Shown: piece after piece, positions 46,086 through 54,310 of the stretch
Numbering within the stretch: the stretch's first letter is position 1
How the letters are laid out: every line of letters starts with the position of its first letter
Assembly (NCBI GenBank): GCA_002729525.1
Contig: PBYI01000067.1
Span: 62,001-126,000 of the forward strand
DNA from: Nocardioides sp.
GTDB taxonomy: Bacteria > Actinomycetota > Actinomycetes > Propionibacteriales > Nocardioidaceae
Length of the DNA stretch: 64,000 bases
Reading direction: 5' to 3'
Made by a program: the position numbers and the translations under genes
Notes under the pieces: generated by a model
Database searches by the model: none
What the model was told of the DNA's origin: nothing
The model's input: the letters and a program-made list of their open reading frames with translations, nothing else

Positions 46086-47554
46086 GCGGGCTCGACCTCC
46101 TCTGCGGCGGGCTCCTGGGCGGGGTCCTCGGTGGGGTCCTCGGTGGGGTCCTCGGTGGGGTCCTCGGTGGGGTCCTCGGTGGGACCGGTGGCGGGCTCGA
46201 CCAGCCTCACCAGCAGCACCGACGGCACGTGGCTGTCGACCTCGGCGACGGTGAGCCGCAGATGGCGCTCGGGCGGGTCGTCGTCGTGCGCGAGCTCGAC
46301 CGGGTCGCCCGGCAGCAGCACGTCGACGTCCTCCCCTTGCGCCGGCAGCGCGCCACGTACGGCGATCGCGAGGCCGGCGAGGGTCTCGTACTCCCCCTCG
46401 GGCAGCTCGTGGCCCAGCTCGCGGGCGACCTCGTCGAGCGGCGCGTCGCCGCGCACCCGCCAGGTGCCGTCGTCGAGGCTCGTCAGGTGCGGCTCCTCGT
46501 CGGCGTCGTGCTCGTCGGTGATCTCGCCGACGACCTCCTCGACGAGGTCCTCGGCCGTGACGATGCCCGCGAAGCCGCCGAACTCGTCGACCACGCACGC
46601 CATCGGGTCGCCGGCACCGGCGAGCACCGCGAGCGCGTCCGGGAGCCGCATCAGGGTGGGGACGACGGTCGCCGGGCGCGCGAGGTCGGCGACGGTGCGC
46701 TCGGCGTCGTCGGTGCCCTCGTCGGACAGCACCTCCAGGACGTCCCCGAGGTGGACGACGCCCACGATCGAGCCCTCGTGGTCGAGCACCGGGTAGCGGG
46801 AGTGCCCGCCGACCATGGTGTGCCGGGCCTCCTCGACGGTGGCGTCGACGGCCAGCATGTCCACCCGTGAACGCGGCACCAGGGCGTGCTCGACGTCGCG
46901 CTCGGGGAAGTCCAGCAGCCGGTCGAGCAGCAGCGACAGCTCCGGCGGGAGCGAGCCGGCGTCGCGGGAGGCGGTCACGATGCGCTGAAGGTCGCGCGGG
47001 TTGGCGGAGTGCTCGACGTCGTGCACGGGCTCGACGCCGACGGCCTTGACCAAGAGCTCCGAGGACTTGTCGAACAGCCAGATCAGCCAGCCGGTCAGCC
47101 GCAGGTAGAGCAGGGTCGAGGCGGCCAGCGCCGTGGCGAGCTGGAGGGGGCGGGCGATGGCGAGGTTCTTGGGGAAGAGCTCGCCGAACAGCATCTGCAC
47201 GCCGGTGGAGAGCACCAGGACGCCGACGGTGCCGATCGAGATGCCGACGGCGGTCGGCACGCCGACCCCGCCCAGCATCGTGCCGATGGCCGCGCCGACG
47301 AGCGGCTCGGCGACGTACCCGACGAGCAGGCCGGTGACGGTGATGCCGAGCTGGGCGCCGGACAGCATGAACGACGTGCGCTCGGTGACGCGCAGCGCCC
47401 GCCGGGCACCCGCGTCGCCGTCCTCGGCGCGCGCCCGGAGGCGGGCGCGGTCGACGGTCATGTAGGCGAACTCCTGGGCCACGAAGTAGCCGTTGGCGGC
47501 GATGATCACCGCGATCAGGAGGAATCCGCCCACCAGGGAGAGGGCGACGGTCAT
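46082..47554 (-). CDS. CNNM/CorC-type membrane protein with CBS and CorC_HlyC domains (first paralogue)
   Basis: A 490-residue protein. CNNM membrane domain (LVGGFLLIAVIIAANGYFVAQEF, SGAQLGITVTGLLVGYVAEP, LFGELFPKNLAIA), two CBS domains (VPRSRVDMLAVD, HSRYPVLDHEGSIVGVVHLGDV), and a CorC_HlyC transporter-associated domain. It ends in five Thr-Glu-Asp-Pro repeats. The tandem with a shorter paralogue suggests a heteromeric divalent-cation exporter. ATG at 47554. Confidence 0.9.
   Translation of the reverse strand: MTVALSLVGGFLLIAVIIAANGYFVAQEFAYMTVDRARLRARAEDGDAGARRALRVTERTSFMLSGAQLGITVTGLLVGYVAEPLVGAAIGTMLGGVGVPTAVGISIGTVGVLVLSTGVQMLFGELFPKNLAIARPLQLATALAASTLLYLRLTGWLIWLFDKSSELLVKAVGVEPVHDVEHSANPRDLQRIVTASRDAGSLPPELSLLLDRLLDFPERDVEHALVPRSRVDMLAVDATVEEARHTMVGGHSRYPVLDHEGSIVGVVHLGDVLEVLSDEGTDDAERTVADLARPATVVPTLMRLPDALAVLAGAGDPMACVVDEFGGFAGIVTAEDLVEEVVGEITDEHDADEEPHLTSLDDGTWRVRGDAPLDEVARELGHELPEGEYETLAGLAIAVRGALPAQGEDVDVLLPGDPVELAHDDDPPERHLRLTVAEVDSHVPSVLLVRLVEPATGPTEDPTEDPTEDPTEDPTEDPAQEPAAEEVEPA
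46121..46180. repeat. 12-bp tandem repeat, five perfect copies
   Basis: GGGGTCCTCGGT is repeated five times without change and encodes five copies of Thr-Glu-Asp-Pro at the C-terminus of the CNNM/CorC protein. The perfect identity implies recent expansion. Confidence 0.92.
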
Positions 47555-47688
47555 CCGCGGACCACCCGGGCGTGGCGGGCTGCGCGGGAGCAGCAGGTCG
47601 GACGGTGTGCGGCGGCGGGACGTCGTCGCGGAGGCACGGGCGGGCCTTTCGGTCGGGTCGGTCCCCCCGATCCTGCCGGGGCGCTCCA

Positions 47689-47716
47689 ACCCCCGGGCCA
47701 CCCGTGGGGCGGGGGT
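47689..47716 (-). terminator. hairpin directly after the HIT gene
   Basis: ACCCCCG (47689-47695) and CGGGGGT (47710-47716) form a perfect 7-bp stem; the right arm touches the HIT stop codon. The 161-bp gap from 47555 to 47715 contains no gene. Confidence 0.4.
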
Positions 47717-48258
47717 CAGTCCGGCCAGGCCTCGGCGAGCAGACGGCGGGTGTCGCCGAGCAGCTCGGGCAGGGTCTTCGTGCGGCCGATGATCGGCATG
47801 AAGTTCTGGTCGCCGGGCCACCGCGGTACGACGTGCTGGTGCAGGTGGGCGGCGATCCCGGCGCCGGCCACGGCGCCGGCGTTCATGCCGATGTTGAAGC
47901 CGGCCGCCTGGGACACCTCGCGCAGCACCAGCATCGCGGTCCGGGTGAGCCTGCCGATCTCGACGGCCTCCTCCTCGGTCGTCCCGGTCCAGTCGGCGAC
48001 GTGCCGGTAGGGGCAGGCCATCAGGTGGCCCGGCGCGTACGGGTACAGGTTGAGCACCACGAAGGCGTGCTCGCCGCGGTGGACGACCAGGCCCTCGTCG
48101 TCGGGCAGCGTCGGGATCCGGCAGAACGGGCACTGCCCGCTGGTGGCGTCGGCCGGCTTGTTCTCGCCACGGATGTAGGCCATCCGGTAGGGCGTCCACA
48201 GTCGCTCGAGGTCGTCGGACTCCCCGATGCCGTCCTGGTGCACTGGCCCGTCGGTCAC
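47716..48258 (-). CDS. HIT family protein (Ap4A phosphorylase-like)
   Basis: A 180-residue histidine-triad protein. It has the CPFCRIPTLPDDEGLVVHRGEHAFVVLN block with a CxxC pair, and the catalytic triad HLHQHVVPRW. The mycobacterial homologue in the same place (next to pgsA1 and thrS) is an Ap4A phosphorylase, so a dinucleoside polyphosphate substrate is likely. GTG at 48258 overlaps the TetR stop as GTGA. Confidence 0.9.
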   Translation of the reverse strand: MTDGPVHQDGIGESDDLERLWTPYRMAYIRGENKPADATSGQCPFCRIPTLPDDEGLVVHRGEHAFVVLNLYPYAPGHLMACPYRHVADWTGTTEEEAVEIGRLTRTAMLVLREVSQAAGFNIGMNAGAVAGAGIAAHLHQHVVPRWPGDQNFMPIIGRTKTLPELLGDTRRLLAEAWPD

Positions 48259-48965
48259 GCGGAGGCGTCCTCGGGCTTGTCGAGCTCCTGGGAGAGCGCG
48301 AGCAGCTCGACCAGCGGCAGGTCGGGGTCGATGTCGACACCGAGGCGGCGGGCGTGTCCGTCGAGGAGGTTCCAGATCGACATGGTCAGCAGGTCGGCCA
48401 TCCGGTCGGCGCCGGGCTGGCGCGGCTCACGCGTGGCCCAGCGGCGTACGGCGCCGAAGACCGCGCCGACCAGGCCGTGGGCGAGGGGGTCGACGAGCTG
48501 CTCCTCGGCCTCGTCGAGCTCGGCGTCGAGCAGCCCGATGGCCATCTCGAGCACCTCCGCGACGCTGCGCGCGATCCGGTCGATGCCGGCGTCCATGGAG
48601 CCGGCGCTGTCGACGACGGCGTACGCGTGCAGCGCGGGGTGCTCGACGACGTAGTCGACGTACGTCTGCACGATGCGGCGGATGATGCCGTTGACGCTGC
48701 CCTCGAGGCTGATGGTCGGGGTCAGGTCGGCGACGACCCCGTCGAGGATGTGCGAGCGGATCGCCCGGTCGAGGTCTCCGCGGTCGGCGAAGTGCCGGTA
48801 GACGACCGTGCGGTTGAGGCCGGCCTTCTCGGCGATCTGCTGGACGTGCACGTCCGTGCCGATGGGCGAGGTCTCGATGACGTCGCAGGCCGCTTGGAGG
48901 ATCTGCATCCGGCGCTGCTGGTTGTGCTCGTTCCAGCGCACCTGGCGACCGTCCTGCCGGGCCAC
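48255..48965 (-). CDS. TetR family transcriptional regulator
   Basis: A 236-residue TetR protein. The N-terminal HTH reads IAEKAGLNRTVVYRHFADRGDLDRAI; the ligand domain is helical with no recognised family. It follows the diiron oxygenase and ferredoxin-reductase genes on the same strand and may control them; a terminator-like hairpin separates it from them. GTG start with GAGGAGG upstream. Confidence 0.87.
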   Translation of the reverse strand: MARQDGRQVRWNEHNQQRRMQILQAACDVIETSPIGTDVHVQQIAEKAGLNRTVVYRHFADRGDLDRAIRSHILDGVVADLTPTISLEGSVNGIIRRIVQTYVDYVVEHPALHAYAVVDSAGSMDAGIDRIARSVAEVLEMAIGLLDAELDEAEEQLVDPLAHGLVGAVFGAVRRWATREPRQPGADRMADLLTMSIWNLLDGHARRLGVDIDPDLPLVELLALSQELDKPEDASA

Positions 48966-49000
48966 GTCGTCCTCCTCGGGGGTCCACCCTGCTCACCTGC

Positions 49001-49024
49001 GCCACCGGTCGGGGGTCCGGTGGC
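49001..49024 (-). terminator. terminator of the ferredoxin reductase operon
   Basis: GCCACCGG (49001-49008) and CCGGTGGC (49017-49024) form a perfect 8-bp stem with an 8-nt loop, 8 bp past the ferredoxin-reductase stop and before the TetR gene. Confidence 0.6.
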
Positions 49025-49032
49025 TCCGGGGG

Positions 49033-50673
49033 TCAGGTTAACCGGCGACGGGCTCCGACCGGCACCGCCGTCGCGGCCCGGCGCATCGCGTCGAGGTCGG
49101 TGAGCTTGGTGCGCGGGCGGCCGGCGAGCCCGCCGAGGCGGCGCTCCTCGGCGTCCAGGGCGCGCCAGGCGGCGAGATCGAGGCCCTCGACGGGGCTGCC
49201 CGTACGACGCGGGCGGGGCGTGGCGCCGGCGTCCAGGTCGTCGAGGAGCGTGGCGACGGTCTCCTCGGCGTCGGCCTTGTTGGAGCCGATGAAGCCGCTG
49301 GGGCCGCGCTTGATCCAGCCCACGACGTACTGGCCCGGACGGTCGGCGACCCGGCCGCGCTCGTGCGGGACGGTGCCGGTGGCCTCGTCGAACGGCAGGC
49401 CGGCGACCGGGAGCCCGCGGTAGCCGACCGAGCGGAGGACCAGGCCGGTGTCGAGCACCTCGGTCTCCCCCGTCGGCACGGCCCGGGTGCGGCCGTCGAC
49501 GCCGGTCTCCAGGCGGGTGCGCTCGACCTCGAGCCCGCGTACGCGGCCGTCGGCGTCACCGAGGACCGCGACCGGCTGGGCGCGGAAGCGGAGCACGACC
49601 GCGCGGCGGCCCGGCGTACGGGGGCGGGCCGCCAGCTCACGGAGGATCTCGGAGCGGTGGTCGTCGCCGGTGAGGTCGTCGGGCTCGGTGCCCTCGACCA
49701 GGACGTCGAGGTCGCCGCGGTCGGACAGGGCGGCCAGGCCGACCAGCTCGGGCAGGGTGAAGGCGGCGTCGGCCGGTCCGCGACGGCCCAGGACCACCAC
49801 CTCGCGCACCGCGGAGGCGGCGAGCCGGTCGGCGGCGTCGGGGTCGACGTCGGTGGCCGCGAGCCGCTCGGAGCTCGCGGTGAGCAGCCGGGCGACGTCG
49901 AGGGCGACGTTGCCGGTGCCGACGACGACGGCGCGCTCGTGGTCGAGCAGCAGGTCGAGGCCGACCCGGTCGGGGTGGCCGTTGTACCAGCCGACGACGG
50001 CAGTGGCGGGCAGCGAGCCGCGCAGGTCCTCCCCGGGTACGTCGAGGCGACGGTCGGCACTCGCCCCGACCGCGGTGACGACGGCGTCGTAGTGCTCGGC
50101 GAGCACCGCCGGGTCGACGTCGCGACCGACCTCGACCCCGAGGCGGTAGGCGAAGCCCGGCTGCTCCTCGATGGCCCGGAAGAGCTGCTCGACCCGCTTG
50201 GTGTGCGGGTGGTCCGGCGCCACGCCGTACCGCACCAGGCCGTACGGCGCGGGCAGCCGGTCGTAGACGTCGACGCTCACCTCGGGGTGCTTGAGCAGCT
50301 CGTCGGCGGTGTAGAGGCCGGCCGGTCCGGCGCCGACCACGGCCACCCGGAACGGGCCGCTCCGCGCGAGCCGACGCTGCTTCGGCACGACCGCGAGCGG
50401 CGTGCGGTCGCGGTGCGGGAAGCAGTCGAAGTAGTCGGCGTTGATCTGCAGGAACGGCTGCTCGTCGGGCGTGAGCGACGTGTCCGGCTTGATGGCGTCG
50501 ACCGGGCAGGCGGTCGCGCACGCGCCGCAGCCGACACAGGCCTTCGCGTCGACGTACAGCATCTCGGTGGTGCCGAAGCCGGGCTCGCCCGGCGCGGGGT
50601 GGATGCAGTTGACCGGGCAGGCGACGACGCACGAGGCGTCGGCGCAGCAGGACTGCGTGACGACGTACGTCAT
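49033..50673 (-). CDS. ferredoxin/ferredoxin-NADP reductase fusion (FprB-like)
   Basis: A 546-residue fusion. Residues 1-60 are a two-cluster ferredoxin (QSCCADASCVVACPVNC, then CVGCGACATACPVD). The rest is an adrenodoxin-reductase-type flavoprotein with FAD motif VAVVGAGPAGLYTADELL, the APYGLVRYGVAPDHPHTKRV block and NADP motif VVVGTGNVALDVARLL. It closely follows mycobacterial FprB in layout. It would pass electrons from NADPH to a partner oxygenase, most simply the diiron protein encoded 7 bp upstream. Confidence 0.93.
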   Translation of the reverse strand: MTYVVTQSCCADASCVVACPVNCIHPAPGEPGFGTTEMLYVDAKACVGCGACATACPVDAIKPDTSLTPDEQPFLQINADYFDCFPHRDRTPLAVVPKQRRLARSGPFRVAVVGAGPAGLYTADELLKHPEVSVDVYDRLPAPYGLVRYGVAPDHPHTKRVEQLFRAIEEQPGFAYRLGVEVGRDVDPAVLAEHYDAVVTAVGASADRRLDVPGEDLRGSLPATAVVGWYNGHPDRVGLDLLLDHERAVVVGTGNVALDVARLLTASSERLAATDVDPDAADRLAASAVREVVVLGRRGPADAAFTLPELVGLAALSDRGDLDVLVEGTEPDDLTGDDHRSEILRELAARPRTPGRRAVVLRFRAQPVAVLGDADGRVRGLEVERTRLETGVDGRTRAVPTGETEVLDTGLVLRSVGYRGLPVAGLPFDEATGTVPHERGRVADRPGQYVVGWIKRGPSGFIGSNKADAEETVATLLDDLDAGATPRPRRTGSPVEGLDLAAWRALDAEERRLGGLAGRPRTKLTDLDAMRRAATAVPVGARRRLT

Positions 50674-50680
50674 CGACGCC

Positions 50681-51685
50681 TCAGGCGGCCGCGGAGGCGG
50701 GCTGGCTGCGGAAGCGCGAGCTGCGGCCGTCGATCTTCATGGCCTTCCACACCCGGCGCGAGACGCGGTTCATCATCCCGGTGTCCTCCGCGAGCATCCG
50801 GACGTCGCCGAACAGGTCGCGCAGGAACTTGCGGGACTCCTCGCTGTCGAACCAGATGTCCTTGGCGACGTCGCGCGGGATGCCCATGTCGCGGCGCGCC
50901 TTCTTCGACGGCACCAGGATCTCGTTGCAGAGCCAGCGCATGATGACCGGCACCAGGACCGACAGCACGGCGCGGTCGGCCTTGGAGAGCCGGTCCGCGC
51001 GGTGCTCGAGGTACTGGTGGGCGAACCCGATGTGGCGAGCCTCCTCGGCGACGTGGATCTGCATGATCCGCTGCAGCAGCGGGTGCATGTCGTCGCCGGC
51101 GCGCAGGATCGACTTCTGCACGTGGTCGATCGGCTCCTCGCCGGCGAGCACGCCGAAGAAGAAGCCGAACGGGAGCACCCGCGCCGCCAGGGGGAGGAAC
51201 GGCGAGAGTGCGTGGAACAGGCGGCTGCCGCCGGAGACGTCCTGGCCGGAGCGGTTGACGAACTCCTGGAACATCTGGGTGTGGTGGCACTCCTCGGTCG
51301 CCTCGTGCGTGGAGTAGCGGAACTCCGGCGATCCGTTGGGCAGCGAGAAGGCGTAGTTCATGATCCCGGCGATGAGGATCTGCTCGAACTGAAGGCCGAC
51401 CTTGGTGACGTTGGCCTGGCGGTAGAGGCCGATGCGGATCTGCTCGTCCTTCGGCAGGCCCTGGTACCAGGGGTGGCGGCCCAGGACGTCGACGTCGGGG
51501 AGGATCCAGCGCTCGTCGGTGGGGTCGATGGCGTACGCCGGATCGTCCCACGCGATGTCGGCGAAGGCGTCGAAGTGCTGCTCGACCGACGCCTCGGAGA
51601 GCGTGCGCAGCCGCTCCTCGTAGGTCTGGAACGGGGCGGCCAGAGGGGCCTCGTGCTCGGTCCGGGGGTCCATGGTGCTGGTCAT
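50681..51685 (-). CDS. AurF-type diiron oxygenase
   Basis: A 334-residue helical protein. Diiron ligands follow the AurF pattern: Glu101 (LQFEQ), E-x2-H around residues 131-135 (EECHHTQMF), Glu183 (GEEPIDH), and His211-x3-Glu215-x2-His218 (HVAEEARHIGFA), with the same 4- and 3-residue spacing as AurF. AurF oxidises an aryl amine; mycobacterial relatives have unassigned substrates. ATG with GGAGA upstream. It is the first gene of an operon with the ferredoxin reductase and has a good -35/-10 promoter. Confidence 0.87.
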   Translation of the reverse strand: MTSTMDPRTEHEAPLAAPFQTYEERLRTLSEASVEQHFDAFADIAWDDPAYAIDPTDERWILPDVDVLGRHPWYQGLPKDEQIRIGLYRQANVTKVGLQFEQILIAGIMNYAFSLPNGSPEFRYSTHEATEECHHTQMFQEFVNRSGQDVSGGSRLFHALSPFLPLAARVLPFGFFFGVLAGEEPIDHVQKSILRAGDDMHPLLQRIMQIHVAEEARHIGFAHQYLEHRADRLSKADRAVLSVLVPVIMRWLCNEILVPSKKARRDMGIPRDVAKDIWFDSEESRKFLRDLFGDVRMLAEDTGMMNRVSRRVWKAMKIDGRSSRFRSQPASAAA

Positions 51686-51734
51686 CGCAGTCTCCTTCGC
51701 CGTACGCGCCGTCGGGTGGGCTTCGGTGGAGGAG

Positions 51735-51764
51735 ACGTTAATGCGACGCGGTGTTGCGTGTAAA
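51735..51764 (-). promoter_or_regulatory. promoter of the AurF-type oxygenase operon
   Basis: On the minus strand, -35 TTTACA (complement 51759-51764), an 18-bp spacer, and -10 TAACGT (complement 51735-51740). About 45 bp separate it from the ATG. Confidence 0.6.
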
Positions 51765-51770
51765 GGGTAA

Positions 51771-51791
51771 GCGCGACACGGCGTGTCACTT
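51771..51791. promoter_or_regulatory. TetR-type operator candidate
   Basis: GACAC-GGC-GTGTC (51775-51787) is a perfect inverted repeat, flanked by imperfect AAG/CTT arms. It sits 10 bp upstream of the -35. Two GGGTAA direct repeats surround it. A TetR gene downstream is a plausible binder. Confidence 0.5.
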
Positions 51792-51865
51792 ACTTGCGGG
51801 TAACTTCGCGGGCGCCCCTCGCGTGGCCGCCGCGCCGCGCCCTCCCGGCGTACGTCGTGGGCTGC

Positions 51866-52333
51866 TCAGGCGTCGGCGAGGCGGGGCGGGAAGCCGCCCG
51901 TCGCGACCGGGCCCCAGCGTGTCGGGGTGATCCGCAGCAGCGACTTGCCCTGGTCGCGCATGGCCTGGCGATACTCGTCCCAGTCGGGGTGCTCGCCGGA
52001 GATGCAGCGGAAGTAGTCGACCAGCGGCTCGACCGAGTCGGGCGGGTCGATGACCTCGCAGGTGCCGTCGACCTGCACCCACTCGGCGTCGAACTCGTCG
52101 GAGAGCACCAGCACGCTCACCTCGGCGTGACGGCGGGCGTTGTTGGCCTTGGCGCGCTCGGGATAGGTGGAGATGACGATGCGCCCCTCCTGGTCGACTC
52201 CCCCGGTGACCGGGCTGATCTGCGGGCTGCCGTCCTGGCGGTGGGTGACGAGCACCAGGTGGTGGCGGGTGCGGGCGAAGTCGAGGAGCTCCTCGAGCGA
52301 GACGCGGGTGGTGGTCGCGATGGTGCGTGGCAT
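51866..52333 (-). CDS. PPOX-class F420-dependent oxidoreductase
   Basis: A 155-residue split-barrel flavin/deazaflavin protein. It carries HHLVLVTHRQDGSPQISPV, RIVISTYPERAKANNARRHAEVSVLVL and a C-terminal LLRITPTRWGP. This is the pattern of the Rv1155-type F420 family, but FMN use cannot be ruled out. ATG at 52333. It lies 181 bp from the oxygenase gene, on the same strand, and its role is unknown. Confidence 0.85.
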   Translation of the reverse strand: MPRTIATTTRVSLEELLDFARTRHHLVLVTHRQDGSPQISPVTGGVDQEGRIVISTYPERAKANNARRHAEVSVLVLSDEFDAEWVQVDGTCEVIDPPDSVEPLVDYFRCISGEHPDWDEYRQAMRDQGKSLLRITPTRWGPVATGGFPPRLADA

Positions 52334-52354
52334 GGGTCCAGCCCACCACGCGGG

Positions 52355-53104
52355 TCACTCCTCGGGGCTCACCCAGGTGCTGACGTGGCGCTCGCTGGCA
52401 CCGGTGAACGGCTCGCGCGTCCAGCCTCCCCACCGGTCGCGGGGGCGCAGGCCGGCGGCACGCGCCATCGCGTCGAGCTCGGCGGGCCAGGTGTACCGGA
52501 ACGGCACGCTGTTGCGGCGGTAGGTGCCGTCGGCGGCGAACCGGTAGTGGTGCGACCACATCAGCTGCGTCGTGCGGTCGTACTCGTCGAACCCCAGGTA
52601 GTCCTCGCGATGGGTGAACACCCGGTACCGCTCCCCCGGGGCCACGTGCTGCACCCCTGGCGTGTGGGTCTCGACCAGGAACGCCCCGCCGGGGCGGGGG
52701 TGGCGCGCGGCGTTGGCGAAGCAGGCGTGCTGCAGCTCGGCGTCTGCGAGGTTCCCGATGGTGTTGTAGACGAGGTAGACCAGGTCGAACGTGCCCGCGC
52801 CGGGCACGACGGTGCTGCTCATGTCGCCGATCGTCACCGGGACCTCGGCCCCGCCCGGCTTGGCCCGCAGCCGCGCCACCATCGCCTCGGACAGGTCGAC
52901 GCCGTGGACGTCCACGCCTCGCTCGCGGAGAGGGAGTGCGACCCGACCGGTGCCGATCGCGAGCTCCAGCGCACGGCCGCCGGAACCGGCGAGGTCGGCG
53001 AGCAGGTCGACCTCGGGTCCGAGCCACGCGGTGCCGAAGCGCTCGTCACCCTCGTCGTACCGGGCCGCCACGTCCCCGCCGAAGTAGTCGTGCACGAGGT
53101 GCAC
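52355..53104 (-). CDS. class I SAM-dependent methyltransferase
   Basis: A 249-residue Rossmann methyltransferase. Motif I is ALELAIGTGRVALPL, then GVDLSEAMVARL, and motif IV-like FDLVYLVYNTIGNL, with a C-terminal beta-rich region (VETHTPGVQHV...YRVFTHREDYLGFDEYDR). I chose GTG 53104, where homology (VHLVHDYFGG) begins with GGGAG upstream; the open frame extends about 50 codons further without similarity. Substrate unknown. Confidence 0.82.
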   Translation of the reverse strand: MHLVHDYFGGDVAARYDEGDERFGTAWLGPEVDLLADLAGSGGRALELAIGTGRVALPLRERGVDVHGVDLSEAMVARLRAKPGGAEVPVTIGDMSSTVVPGAGTFDLVYLVYNTIGNLADAELQHACFANAARHPRPGGAFLVETHTPGVQHVAPGERYRVFTHREDYLGFDEYDRTTQLMWSHHYRFAADGTYRRNSVPFRYTWPAELDAMARAAGLRPRDRWGGWTREPFTGASERHVSTWVSPEE

Positions 53105-53301
53105 GGTGCCACTCCCGGCGGGGTGGTTCCACGGGGTTTCGGGCGGCGCCGACGCCTGCAGGTTCCCCGCTTCCCCGGGGAGTCCGGGAGCAGTGCCGAC
53201 GACCGGTGCCAGTGGGTGACTCGAATCGTCGGCACAGACGGTTCTCCACAGGTCCACCGCGCCCTCGGGTCGCCCGGAGCGCTCACGGGCATGTCACCAG
53301 C

Positions 53302-54251
53302 GTGGACACCGAGCTCGCCCGACTCGTCGATCACCAGGACGGCGTCGTCGCCCGGCGCCAGCTCGCCGCGGCCGGGCTGGCACCCCACGACGTACGACGC
53401 CTGGTGCGCCGTCGTGACCTCACCCCCGTCCACCGCGGCGCGTACGTCGACCACACCGGGCCGCTGACCGAGCAGCAGCGCCGGTGGGCAGCGGTGCTCG
53501 CCGTGTGGCCGGCCGCGCTGTGCCACGTGTCCGCGCTCCCGCAGGCGGGCGGACGCCGACTGGGACCTCCCGACCCCGACGTGCACGTCGCGGTGGACCG
53601 GTCACGCCGCTCGCTGGTCCGCCCGTCCGGGGTGCGGGTGCACCCCATGACCGGCCTCGACGAGCGCGTCGGGTGGAACGCCTCGCCGCCCGCGCTCCGG
53701 GTCGAGGAGGCGACGCTCGACGTGGCCGGGGACCTCGTACGCCGTGGCGCCGACGAGCTGAGCGTCCTCGGGCTGCTGACCGACGTAGTCGGCACCCGTC
53801 GTACGACAGCGGCGCGGCTGCTCGACGCGGTCGGCGCCCGATCCCGGTTCCCGCGTCGTCTCGACGTCGAGGCGATGTCGAGCTCGCGCACGGGCTGCCG
53901 CCGGCGTCCCGGCAGGTGCCGATCGAGGGGAACACCGACCCGCGCTACCGCGACGTCGACTACGCGCCGTACCGGCTGGTGGTGGAGATCGACGGCCGCA
54001 CCTTCCACGCCTGGCTCGACCAGCACGACCACGATCTCGAGCGCGACCTCGACTCGCTCGTGGATGGGCGGACGACGGTGCGGGTCGGATGGGGCCAGGT
54101 GTCCCGCCGCCAGTGCACGACCGCCCTCCGGATCGGCACGCTGCTGCAGGCGAGCGGCTGGCCCGGGACGGTCCGCAGGTGCCCGGTGTGCCCGGGCGAC
54201 CCGATCCGAGGACCGAGAGCGACAGTGCCGACGTCCGCAGTCATCTGGTGA
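53302..54251 (+). pseudogene. decayed AbiEi-type antitoxin-domain/DUF559 protein gene
   Basis: The N-terminal part (from GTG 53302) has the AbiEi-like winged-helix region VARRQLAAAGLAPHDVRRLVRRRDLTPVHRGAYV. Near 53860-53885 the frame changes, and the C-terminal DUF559 part (YRLVVEIDGRTFHAW, RVGWGQVSRRQCTTALRIGTLL) continues in another frame to the TGA at 54249. The linker normally found between these parts is shortened, so a deletion with frameshift is likely. Intact relatives are common, multi-copy actinobacterial proteins with a possible nuclease fold. No partner gene is present. Confidence 0.7.
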
Positions 54252-54268
54252 CTGCAGACGTCGGCGCT
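54224..54268. terminator. 20-bp stem-loop between convergent genes
   Basis: Arms 54224-54243 and 54249-54268 pair at 18 of 20 positions around a TCTGG loop. It ends the DUF559 pseudogene (whose TGA lies in the stem) and can also serve thrS from the other side. Confidence 0.7.
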
Positions 54269-54310
54269 GTTGTCGGATTCACCGGTGAACCGGTGGATCC
54301 AACACGACGC

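Noticed and set aside
53484..54251. Separate 255-codon gene on the plus strand
   Set aside because: Its first half is an off-frame reading of the upstream ORF; only the second half matches DUF559, so a frameshifted pseudogene explains it better.
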